Below the pieces are notes generated by a model. It saw only the letters and a list, made by a program, of their open reading frames with translations, made no database searches and was not told the DNA's origin. A stretch of 6,144 bases of DNA from Desulfuromusa sp. (GTDB lineage: Bacteria; Desulfobacterota; Desulfuromonadia; Desulfuromonadales; Geopsychrobacteraceae), in NCBI GenBank assembly GCA_029934755.1, contig JAOZLQ010000140.1, forward strand, positions 1 to 6,144. Direction: 5' to 3'. The position numbers and the translations under genes are program-made. Positions 1 through 5,287 of this stretch are shown here, piece by piece; within the stretch, counting starts at the first letter, position 1; the number at the start of each line of letters is the position of its first letter.

Positions 1-49
1 GATTTCCACTGATTCTGATTACTATAAGTATTTAAAATCAGCTGATTAA
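1..49 (+). CDS. Possible 3' end of a gene entering from the left (partial)
   Basis: One plus-strand frame, beginning at base 2, stays open from the window edge to a TAA at 47-49. It would encode a C-terminal tail of about 15 polar residues (ISTDSDYYKYLKSAD). The other two plus frames close earlier, at 10-12 and 31-33. The main support is position: an intrinsic terminator begins only 14 bases after this stop, as expected for the end of a transcription unit. Fifteen codons are too few to identify a family or show coding bias, so this could be non-coding sequence. Confidence 0.3.
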   Translation, partial: ISTDSDYYKYLKSAD

Positions 50-62
50 ACTCTTAACTTTA

Positions 63-108
63 GACAACAAAAAAGGCTCTCCATATTGGGGAGTCTTTTT
101 TTGTTGTC
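63..108. terminator. Bidirectional rho-independent terminator
   Basis: An 8-bp stem (75-82 GGCTCTCC with 88-95 GGGGAGTC, including two G-T wobbles) closes a 5-base loop ATATT. It is flanked by six A's on the left (69-74) and seven T's on the right (96-102). The A and T tracts can also pair, and GACAAC (63-68) pairs with GTTGTC (103-108) around one bulged T, giving a near-continuous long hairpin. Because a U-tract follows the stem on either strand, it can stop transcription from a gene ending near 49 on the plus strand and from the membrane-protein gene ending at 172 on the minus strand. Confidence 0.85.
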
Positions 109-171
109 ATTTCTATGACGATGTTTTTTGAGTCTAGTTCAGTATTGACAATTGGCATTGATCTGTCTGCT

Positions 172-1077
172 TTATTTATCGCTTAAATAATAATTCTTAA
201 AGAACGGGATCAACATAACGACAACAAAAACTATGCCCAATAAACCACCTAAAAAATAGACTGAGGTGAAAACCGATGGGGTTCCAGCTCCTACAACTTT
301 GGCTCCCTTGGCAAACGCATCGGCTCCAGCAATCGAGAAAGAGGCTTTAGGTCGAGCAAAGTGGACGGGAAAAGCAGCGACTGCGATACCGAGACCCGCT
401 ATGACACCAAACCACCAACCGCTCTCTTTTTTTGCGGCCAAATTATAAATTGCGAGAAAAATGGTAATCAGAACGATGACCATAATAGGTTGGGAATAAC
501 GTAAAATACCTATCGATGGGTCGAGAATTGAGGCAGTTTTTCCGCCCTGATAGAGCCCACGTAGACCATGTTCAGAGAAGGCAAAGGCTTGCGTGCCAAA
601 CATTCCTAATAGAGTCAGTGGGATAATCGATGCCCATAAATCCTTCCCTTTTTTCTCCAGAATGATCAATGCCCAAAAAGCAACTAGTCCGACAACGAAT
701 GCTGTAAATGAAGGGGCAAAGACTTTTTTTCTAACCATATATCCAGCAAAACTACTCACATAGAAGCTACCGATGGGGAGTGTTGCCAGACAGACAAGAG
801 ACACTGGAAAAGCCCATTCTTTATCTTTTAAAAATGCATATGCAACAAGAAGTAAGATCACTCCGGCAATAACTGTGATGCCAAGCCAGCCAAAACTCAC
901 CTGTAAGCGGAGGGATCCCAAATAACCCATTGGAACGGTGGCGCCTTTCGTTTGTCCTTTCAGAAACATGTCCACAGTTTTAGTAACCAGCCCAGGATTA
1001 ATAAAAATCAAAAAAACACTGGCAGATAGAGCAATTACCGCCTGGATTATTCGATTTGTTTTTGAAATATTGCCCAT
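172..1077 (-). CDS. Polytopic membrane protein of unknown function, about 8 TM segments
   Basis: I do not recognise this 301-residue protein. Hydrophobic stretches near residues 11-29, 63-83, 88-110, 122-140, 148-168, 194-214, 220-238 and 271-293 suggest about eight membrane helices in the inner membrane. There is no obvious lipobox or soluble domain. Loops are mostly short; the longest lie at about 30-60 and 240-268, the second rich in A, G and K and including an FARPKASF segment. No transporter signature or catalytic motif is evident. The frame is open 31 codons further upstream, but the ATG at 1075-1077 is preferred: it follows a strong AAGGAGAG ribosome site, and the extra residues would be hydrophilic and lie over the predicted promoter. 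It is a single-gene unit, divergent from the operon at 1236 and ended by the terminator at 63-108. The divergent layout hints at shared regulation, which is inference. The function could be transport or an energy-related membrane role; nothing here decides it. Confidence 0.8.
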   Translation of the reverse strand: MGNISKTNRIIQAVIALSASVFLIFINPGLVTKTVDMFLKGQTKGATVPMGYLGSLRLQVSFGWLGITVIAGVILLLVAYAFLKDKEWAFPVSLVCLATLPIGSFYVSSFAGYMVRKKVFAPSFTAFVVGLVAFWALIILEKKGKDLWASIIPLTLLGMFGTQAFAFSEHGLRGLYQGGKTASILDPSIGILRYSQPIMVIVLITIFLAIYNLAAKKESGWWFGVIAGLGIAVAAFPVHFARPKASFSIAGADAFAKGAKVVGAGTPSVFTSVYFLGGLLGIVFVVVMLIPFFKNYYLSDK

Positions 1078-1084
1078 TGTTTTT

Positions 1085-1092
1085 CTCTCCTT
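1085..1092 (-). promoter_or_regulatory. Shine-Dalgarno site fixing the membrane protein start
   Basis: Read on the minus strand this is AAGGAGAG, with 7 bases between it and the ATG at 1077-1075. It is the strongest ribosome site in the window. It supports the internal start over the longer open frame reaching 1170, which has no comparable site. Confidence 0.8.
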
Positions 1093-1141
1093 TTTCTTTG
1101 ATTGATAAATAAGTATGCATTCACTCACTTCTGAATGTTTA

Positions 1142-1170
1142 TATATAAATATGATCAATTCTAAAGTCAA
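1142..1170 (-). promoter_or_regulatory. Predicted sigma70-type promoter of the membrane protein gene
   Basis: On the minus strand a TTGACT box (1170-1165, 5 of 6 to TTGACA) is followed by a 17-base spacer and TATATA (1147-1142, 5 of 6 to TATAAT) inside an AT-rich stretch. Transcription would begin near 1135, leaving a leader of about 58 bases before the ATG. This is predicted from sequence only. Confidence 0.6.
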
Positions 1171-1179
1171 ATAGTTTGA
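1167..1179. promoter_or_regulatory. Palindrome between divergent -35 boxes (possible operator)
   Basis: TCAAA-TAG-TTTGA is a perfect 5-3-5 inverted repeat that overlaps both outward-facing -35 boxes. A dimeric regulator bound here would affect both promoters. The symmetry may simply arise because two TTGA-type -35 boxes point away from each other, so the operator role is tentative. Confidence 0.3.
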
Positions 1180-1203
1180 TAATTTAGCGGGAGTCTGTAG
1201 AAT
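1176..1203 (+). promoter_or_regulatory. Predicted sigma70-type promoter of the salvage operon
   Basis: TTGATA (1176-1181, 5 of 6 to TTGACA) is separated by 16 bases from TAGAAT (1198-1203, 5 of 6 to TATAAT). Transcription would start near 1210, giving a leader of only about 25 bases before the ATG at 1236. That is too short for a riboswitch. No other convincing promoter was seen within the five-gene unit. Confidence 0.55.
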
Positions 1204-1221
1204 CAGGTTTTTAATTTTATC

Positions 1222-1228
1222 GAGGGAG
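1222..1228 (+). promoter_or_regulatory. Shine-Dalgarno site of the first operon gene
   Basis: GAGGGAG lies 7 bases before the ATG at 1236-1238, a good match and near-ideal spacing. It supports that start for the PPOX-family gene. Confidence 0.75.
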
Positions 1229-1235
1229 ATTATTT

Positions 1236-1700
1236 ATGCGACGTGGTGAAAAAGCTGTAACCGAACAATCAGCAATTGAAAAAATTTTACGTACGGGGAA
1301 AACTTGTCAATTGGCTTTTACGGCAGACCCGCTTCCCTATCTTGTAACCCTGAATTACGGTTATTACGATAGAACTCTCTATTTTCATTCCGCCCGGGAA
1401 GGGCACAAAATTGATATGATCAGAAAGAATGGTCGGGCAGCTTTCAGTATTGCGCTTGATTTGGGACTGGTCACCGGTGAAAACGCCTGTGATTGGAGTG
1501 TTCGTTACCAATCGGTGGTTGGTCATGGACAGATTTTTCTTCTTGAAGATGCCGAAGCAAAGCGGCAGGGGCTTGATTTATTTATGGCGCAGTATAGTGG
1601 TAATAAGTTTAGTTATCCGGATAAAATGATTCAGGCCACGGCAGTTTTTAAACTGGAAATCAGCGAGATGACAGTGAAACAGTCACGGGTTGATGAATGA
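1236..1700 (+). CDS. Pyridoxamine 5'-phosphate oxidase-like (NimA-type) flavin-binding protein
   Basis: The protein has 154 residues and the split-barrel fold pattern of the small PPOX/FMN-binding family, closest in style to 5-nitroimidazole reductase (NimA)-like members. Visible landmarks are an N-terminal helix (about 10-20), the strand pattern PYLVTLNYGYYDRTLYFHSA at about 34-53, the phosphate-contact-like segment EGHKIDMIRKN at 55-65, and a RYQSVVGHGQ motif at 90-99 following A-C-x-W (84-87). Its length is normal for the group. Members bind FMN or FAD, sometimes haem or F420, as cytoplasmic dimers; the actual substrate is rarely known and cannot be read here. Antibiotic resistance should not be assumed from the NimA resemblance. 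The start is supported by a GAGGGAG site 7 bases upstream. The gene opens the operon, and its TGA overlaps the next ATG by 4 bases. A flavin role in redox or cofactor metabolism would suit the NAD salvage genes downstream, but this is inference. Confidence 0.85.
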   Translation: MRRGEKAVTEQSAIEKILRTGKTCQLAFTADPLPYLVTLNYGYYDRTLYFHSAREGHKIDMIRKNGRAAFSIALDLGLVTGENACDWSVRYQSVVGHGQIFLLEDAEAKRQGLDLFMAQYSGNKFSYPDKMIQATAVFKLEISEMTVKQSRVDE

Positions 1701-2719
1701 TTAAAGCACCTCCTGCCAGCAATCTTGTGCGTTTGAAAAAAGTCATTGCTGATCTTTTTTTTGATGCCTTGCATGCTAGTGGAGAGCTGTTTAAAATTAT
1801 TATCCCGATCAGCATTGCTACCCGCTTTTTGCAACAATGGGGGATTGTTGACCAGCTTGGCTTGCTGCTTGGTCCGGTGATGGAGTTAGTTGGTTTGCCG
1901 GGGCAGCTTGGCCTTGTCTGGGCGACGGCGATGGTTACGAGTATTTATGGTGGCATGGTGGTGTTCGCCTCTGTCGCTCCCGGCTTGGAACTGTCAGTTG
2001 CCCAGGTAACAGTACTTGGCAGTATGATTCTGGTTGCGCACGGCTTACCGGTTGAATTACGGATTGCACAGAAAGCTGGAACCCGCTTTCGGGCGATGGC
2101 TCTCATCAGGGTTGGTGGGGCTTTGTTGCTGGGCTGGATTTTACATGTCTGTTATCAGTTCAGTGGTACCTTACAACAAGAAAATCATGCTCTCTGGAAC
2201 CCCGCAAAGGTAGAACCAACCTGGAATGGCTGGATGGTTGCGGAATTGCGAACCATGGTGATTATTTTTCTGATTATTTTGGGCTTGATGACCTTTCTGC
2301 AGGTACTGAAAAAAATGGGGATCAGTGATTTGATGACCCGATTTCTCGAACCGGTTTTGGCCGTGCTCGGGATGGGACGCGAAGCGGCACCCATCACTAT
2401 TATCGGAATGACTCTTGGCCTCAGTTATGGTGGGGGACTGATTATCCAGGAAGCGCAATCCGGACGCTTAAGCAAACAAGATGTTTTCTCTTCGGTTGCT
2501 TTGATGGGGCTTTGTCATAGTATTTTTGAGGATACACTGTTGTTGATGGTTCTTGGTGCACATGTTTCGGGGATTTTCTGGGGCCGTTTGTTATTTTCAT
2601 TGTTGGTTGTTTTTCTCCTGGCTCGCCTGGTTAAAGCCCTCCCTAAACCGATCTTTTATCGTTATTTGGTCCGTCGTATGAAGAGCGATCCTGCTGATAC
2701 TGAGGTGCACAGTTGTTGA
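1697..2719 (+). CDS. Two-domain Gate/nucleoside-recognition membrane protein
   Basis: This 340-residue polytopic inner-membrane protein resembles the Gate (nucleoside recognition) family that includes SpmA/SpmB and parts of nucleoside transporters. It shows an internal duplication. In the first half (about 28-128), SIYGG at 82-86 is followed by AHGLPVE at 114-120. In the second half (about 183-288), LSYGG at 242-246 is followed by CHSIFED at 273-279. Both halves have the order long hydrophobic helix, G-rich YGG turn, amphipathic stretch (LSVAQV / LSKQDV), then a helix with conserved His and an acidic residue. A polar linker of about 30 residues (155-182) separates them, and the tail after residue 315 is basic and cytosolic-looking. 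The ATG overlaps the preceding TGA (ATGA, 1697-1700) and has only a weak ribosome site, so translation is probably coupled. The substrate is unknown; the family name comes from domain similarity and does not prove nucleoside transport. Location before folA-pncA-pncB makes a nucleoside or pyridine precursor an attractive guess. Confidence 0.8.
   Translation: MIKAPPASNLVRLKKVIADLFFDALHASGELFKIIIPISIATRFLQQWGIVDQLGLLLGPVMELVGLPGQLGLVWATAMVTSIYGGMVVFASVAPGLELSVAQVTVLGSMILVAHGLPVELRIAQKAGTRFRAMALIRVGGALLLGWILHVCYQFSGTLQQENHALWNPAKVEPTWNGWMVAELRTMVIIFLIILGLMTFLQVLKKMGISDLMTRFLEPVLAVLGMGREAAPITIIGMTLGLSYGGGLIIQEAQSGRLSKQDVFSSVALMGLCHSIFEDTLLLMVLGAHVSGIFWGRLLFSLLVVFLLARLVKALPKPIFYRYLVRRMKSDPADTEVHSC
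2702..2707 (+). promoter_or_regulatory. Shine-Dalgarno site favouring a TTG start for folA
   Basis: GAGGTG lies inside the end of the Gate gene, 5 bases before the TTG at 2713 and 8 bases before the TTG at 2716. Spacing favours the second TTG, as does the family alignment, which wants M-I-S at the N terminus. There is no ATG in position to start the protein. Confidence 0.55.
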
Positions 2720-3261
2720 TCTCTATCATTGTTGCCATGAGTAAAAACCGGGTTATTGGTAAGGATGGCCAGCTTCCCTGGCATTTGCCAAGTGATTTAC
2801 AGCACTTCAAGCAATTGACTATGGGACATACCCTCATGATGGGTCGCCGCACTTTTGAGTCGATTGGGCATCCGCTGCCGGGACGGCGGACAATTGTTCT
2901 GAGCCAAAATCCGGAGTATAGAATAGTTGATTGTGAGGTGGTCACAAATATTGAGGATGGGATTCAACTTGCCCATTCTACAGAGGAGTTGTTTGTCTGC
3001 GGTGGCGCGGAAGTTTATCGGCAGACTCTGGCTCTGGCCGAACGGATTTATCTGACAGAACTGGAAATTGAATCGGATGGCAATGCGCTCTTTCCAAAAT
3101 TTCCAGTCGAAGATTTTAAGACTATTTTTACCCGGCGGTACAAGGATATCATCAATTACCAATTTTCAATTTTACAACGATGTGCAAGTCGAAAAAAACT
3201 TTCATCAGAACTAAAGGCTAAATTAATAGAAACAAAGAGGGAGTCATTTGCAGGTCAATAA
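2716..3261 (+). CDS. folA: Dihydrofolate reductase
   Basis: This enzyme reduces dihydrofolate to tetrahydrofolate with NADPH in the cytoplasm. With the TTG at 2716 as start (181 residues), conserved positions fall on E. coli numbering: W22 and the catalytic acid D27 in LPWHLPSDL, the G43-R44-x-T46 NADPH-contact motif in MMGRRTFESIG, R57 for the folate glutamate, then G96-G97 in FVCGGAEVY and T114 in YLTELE. The core ends near residue 155 (FSILQR). A basic tail of about 26 residues follows and is absent from the 159-residue E. coli enzyme. The start codon overlaps the Gate gene stop (TTGA, 2716-2719); a start at 2713 would add one Leu. The sequence is a chromosomal-type, full-length and apparently active enzyme. 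No thymidylate synthase gene is adjacent, which is unusual for folA, although the operon still groups a nicotinamide-cofactor user with NAD salvage enzymes. Confidence 0.95.
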   Translation: MISIIVAMSKNRVIGKDGQLPWHLPSDLQHFKQLTMGHTLMMGRRTFESIGHPLPGRRTIVLSQNPEYRIVDCEVVTNIEDGIQLAHSTEELFVCGGAEVYRQTLALAERIYLTELEIESDGNALFPKFPVEDFKTIFTRRYKDIINYQFSILQRCASRKKLSSELKAKLIETKRESFAGQ

Positions 3262-3277
3262 CTTGAGTGAGAAAAAT

Positions 3278-3925
3278 ATGACAACAATTAAGAGAGAAAA
3301 AACTGCGAGTTTTGATGTCGATCCACAGCGTGGGTTTACCCCTTTATGTCCTGCCGAGCTTCCGGTTCCAGAAGGGGATGAAATAGCGGATGAACTGAAT
3401 GCCCAGGCGACATTTGCCCGGCTACGTTTGGTGAGCAAAGATTGCCATCCTGTTGAGGCTCCGTGGGTGGCTCATTCAGTTGCTGAGGTTATGCAGCCAG
3501 TTGTTGGGAATTATCCTGATCTGGATATTAAGTGGCCGCCACATTGTGTGGTGGGAACAGAAGGTAACCGCCTGATTCCCGGTTTGCCGGATGAAGCAGA
3601 ATATGATCTGCTCATAGAAAAAGGGAAAAACCCACTGATGCATCCTTATGGAGCCTGCTTTCACGATCTACGGGAAACCATCAGCACTGGAGCTATCGAA
3701 TGGTTGAGGACGCAGGGGATTGATACTCTGTTGCTGGGAGGATTAGCGACGGACTATTGTGTGAAAACAACAGGTCTGCAGCTTCTGAAGGCCAAATTTA
3801 GAGTCATTCTTAATCTCGCGGCTTGCCGTGAAGTTGCGGCAGAGACCAATCAGCAGGCTCTTGAAGAATTGAGTTTGGCAGGAGCTGAATTTATTGATTC
3901 CAGTAGTGAACTGATTTTGCTATGA
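3278..3925 (+). CDS. pncA: Nicotinamidase (isochorismatase-like hydrolase)
   Basis: The product hydrolyses nicotinamide to nicotinate and ammonia in the cytoplasm, the entry step of NAD salvage through the Preiss-Handler route. Counting from the ATG at 3278 (215 residues), the catalytic triad is visible as D15 in FDVDPQRGF, K115 in IEKGKNP and C161 in LATDYCV. Metal-site residues are D55 and H57 in KDCHP and H89 in WPPHCVVGTEG, with H66 as a possible further ligand. The WPPHC segment and the Lys-Gly motif point to nicotinamidase rather than other isochorismatase-like hydrolases. Two starts are possible. ATG 3278 has GAGTGAG 6 bases upstream and gives the N terminus expected for the family. 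TTG 3248 would add 10 residues, overlap folA and use the stronger GAGGGAG at 3237-3243. I favour the ATG. The stop overlaps the pncB start (ATGA, 3922-3925), consistent with coupled synthesis of consecutive pathway enzymes. Confidence 0.9.
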   Translation: MTTIKREKTASFDVDPQRGFTPLCPAELPVPEGDEIADELNAQATFARLRLVSKDCHPVEAPWVAHSVAEVMQPVVGNYPDLDIKWPPHCVVGTEGNRLIPGLPDEAEYDLLIEKGKNPLMHPYGACFHDLRETISTGAIEWLRTQGIDTLLLGGLATDYCVKTTGLQLLKAKFRVILNLAACREVAAETNQQALEELSLAGAEFIDSSSELILL

Positions 3926-5124
3926 GTTTAAAGTCTCCAGAAAACTGGTTGATTGACAGTCTCATGGATACCGACCTGTACAAAATCACCATGCTACAGG
4001 CTTTTTACCACGCCCCAGAATTTCGCACTGTTGATGTCGAATGGAAGTTCGCTTGCCGCAATCGGAACGGTTTCGACTTGGCAACTTTAATCCCTGAAAT
4101 TATGCGACAGTTAGAGCATCTTTGTACTCTCTCTTTTACCGATGACGAGTTGGATTATCTCGCTAATTTCCCATTCATTAAGGTTGATTTTGTTGAATTT
4201 TTGCGTATTTTCCAGTTGGATACGCGTTTTGTTGAATTGCAACCGCAAGGGAATGATATTGAACTGCGTTTTCGTGGGCCGTTGATTCATGTCACCTTAT
4301 TTGAAATTTACGCTCTGGCTATTATTAGCGAGTTACATACGTTCTTGCAATGTGATGGATTTAAGTTGGAAATAGCAGAACAAAATCTGGATGAGAAAAT
4401 TGTCTTATTAAAACAGCAAGAGCCTATGGCCGAGTTTTCTTTTGCCGATTTTGGTACGCGCCGGAGAGCTAGTAAAAGTTGGCAGAAAAAAGTGTTGCTC
4501 AGGTTGCAACAAGAGCTACCGGATTATTTTTCTGGGACCAGTAATCTTCATTTTGCGCGCACTTTAAATATGATGCCAATTGGCACGATGGCTCACGAGT
4601 GGTTTCAAGGTTGGCAGGCGATTACCCGTTTGTCCGATGCGCAAAAAGCTGCTCTTGAAGGCTGGGTACGCGAGTACCGGGGGCGCTTGGGCATTGCCCT
4701 GACCGATTGTTACTCAATGGATTCTTTTATCCGTGATTTTTCCGATCCCTATTTTAGTAAACTCTACGATGGGCTGCGTCACGATAGTGGCTCCCCCTTC
4801 GAGTGGGGTGAAAAAGCAATAACAATGTATCAGCAGATGGGGATCGATCCGTTGACGAAAACCCTGGTTTTCAGTGATAGTCTAACCTTTCAGCGGATGA
4901 TTGATATTTATCACTATTTCAAAGGTCGAACTAAAGTGTCCTTTGGGGTCGGTACTAATTTAACTAACGATGTTGGTAACCAGCCTCTTGATATGGTTAT
5001 CAAGCTTGTATCGGCCAATGGCAAGCCTGTCGCTAAGATTTCTGATGAACCGGGGAAAAGTATATGTGAAGATCCGGAATATTTACGTTATCTGGCATCT
5101 GTTTATGGAATTAAGCGTAGCTGA
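3922..5124 (+). CDS. pncB: Nicotinate phosphoribosyltransferase
   Basis: This enzyme joins nicotinate to PRPP, with ATP hydrolysis, to form nicotinate mononucleotide, directly using the product of the preceding nicotinamidase. At 400 residues it has the length of the E. coli-type PncB. Visible landmarks are the N-terminal SLMDTDLYKITMLQAF (13-28), FSFADFGTRRRAS (172-184), and GTMAHEWFQGWQAI (221-234), whose His225 corresponds to the histidine phosphorylated by ATP in the enterobacterial enzyme. They are followed by DGLRHDSGSPFEWG (283-296) and the phosphate-binding FGVGTNLTND (341-350). All key segments are intact, so it is probably functional. The start codon overlaps the pncA stop and lacks a clear ribosome site of its own, which points to translational coupling. 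It is the last gene of the operon; downstream lies an inverted-repeat element, then a convergent gene. Confidence 0.96.
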   Translation: MSLKSPENWLIDSLMDTDLYKITMLQAFYHAPEFRTVDVEWKFACRNRNGFDLATLIPEIMRQLEHLCTLSFTDDELDYLANFPFIKVDFVEFLRIFQLDTRFVELQPQGNDIELRFRGPLIHVTLFEIYALAIISELHTFLQCDGFKLEIAEQNLDEKIVLLKQQEPMAEFSFADFGTRRRASKSWQKKVLLRLQQELPDYFSGTSNLHFARTLNMMPIGTMAHEWFQGWQAITRLSDAQKAALEGWVREYRGRLGIALTDCYSMDSFIRDFSDPYFSKLYDGLRHDSGSPFEWGEKAITMYQQMGIDPLTKTLVFSDSLTFQRMIDIYHYFKGRTKVSFGVGTNLTNDVGNQPLDMVIKLVSANGKPVAKISDEPGKSICEDPEYLRYLASVYGIKRS

Positions 5125-5145
5125 TTTCAGGGGGAAAGTTTTCAG

Positions 5146-5280
5146 TTGAGGCTCTTGCAAAAGTCCCAAAAGACCATTGACCGTCATTCCCGCGAAGGCG
5201 GGAATCCAGAGAGACACAAGCTTTCAAGAAAAACTGGATCCCCGGTTCCACGGGGATGACGACTTTTGCAAGAAGCTCAG
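5146..5280. repeat. MITE-like inverted-repeat element with two internal hairpins
   Basis: The terminal arms 5146-5165 and 5261-5280 are inverted repeats matching at 17 of 20 positions, including a perfect 13-bp core TCTTGCAAAAGTC (5153-5165 and 5261-5273). Inside are a perfect 8-bp hairpin (ATTCCCGC 5186-5193, loop GAAG, GCGGGAAT 5198-5205) and a 7-bp hairpin (ATCCCCG 5238-5244, six-base loop, CGGGGAT 5251-5257). The outer parts CGTCAT (5182-5187) and ATGACG (5256-5261), and CCAG (5206-5209) and CTGG (5234-5237), are also complementary, so a branched structure is possible. TCAGTT occurs at 5142-5147 and 5277-5282 and may be a target duplication. The element has no coding capacity. Similar GTCATTCCCGC...GGGAAT repeats are common between genes in many proteobacteria. 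It separates the convergent ends of pncB and the GGDEF gene and may help end transcription, although neither stem has a long U-tract. Confidence 0.8.
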
Positions 5281-5287
5281 TTATTAA

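Noticed and set aside
266..448. Plus-strand open frame of 60 codons
   Set aside because: It lies wholly antisense to the membrane-protein gene, has no ribosome site and has a low-complexity Ala/Pro-rich product typical of a shadow frame.
1078..1170. 31-codon N-terminal extension of the membrane protein
   Set aside because: The extension is hydrophilic, lies over the leader and predicted promoter, and a strong AAGGAGAG site points to the internal ATG at 1077.
1154..1180. FNR/CRP-like site formed by ATCAA and TTGAT
   Set aside because: The half-sites are in the wrong order and too far apart for the TTGAT-N4-ATCAA pattern.
1204..1235. Riboswitch (for example of NAD or folate type) upstream of the operon
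   Set aside because: The predicted leader is only about 25 bases, too short for any known riboswitch fold.
1287..1526. Minus-strand open frame antisense to the PPOX gene
   Set aside because: It overlaps a well-supported flavoprotein gene, has no ribosome site and its product has no domain-like pattern.
1236..1700. Nitroimidazole resistance gene (nim)
   Set aside because: The resemblance is at the level of the broad flavin-binding family; the sequence gives no basis to claim a resistance function.
2171..2458. Overlapping minus-strand open frames (95 and 70 codons) within the Gate gene
   Set aside because: They are antisense to a gene with clear membrane-domain patterns; the products are His/Gln/Asn-rich, as antisense of hydrophobic codons often is.
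2643..3162. Minus-strand open frames across folA
   Set aside because: The DHFR reading frame carries all catalytic residues; the antisense frames have no start signal or recognisable domain.
5181..5261. Structured non-coding RNA gene or CRISPR fragment
   Set aside because: There are only two non-identical hairpins and no regular spacers or promoter; the enclosing inverted arms are better explained by a MITE-like element.
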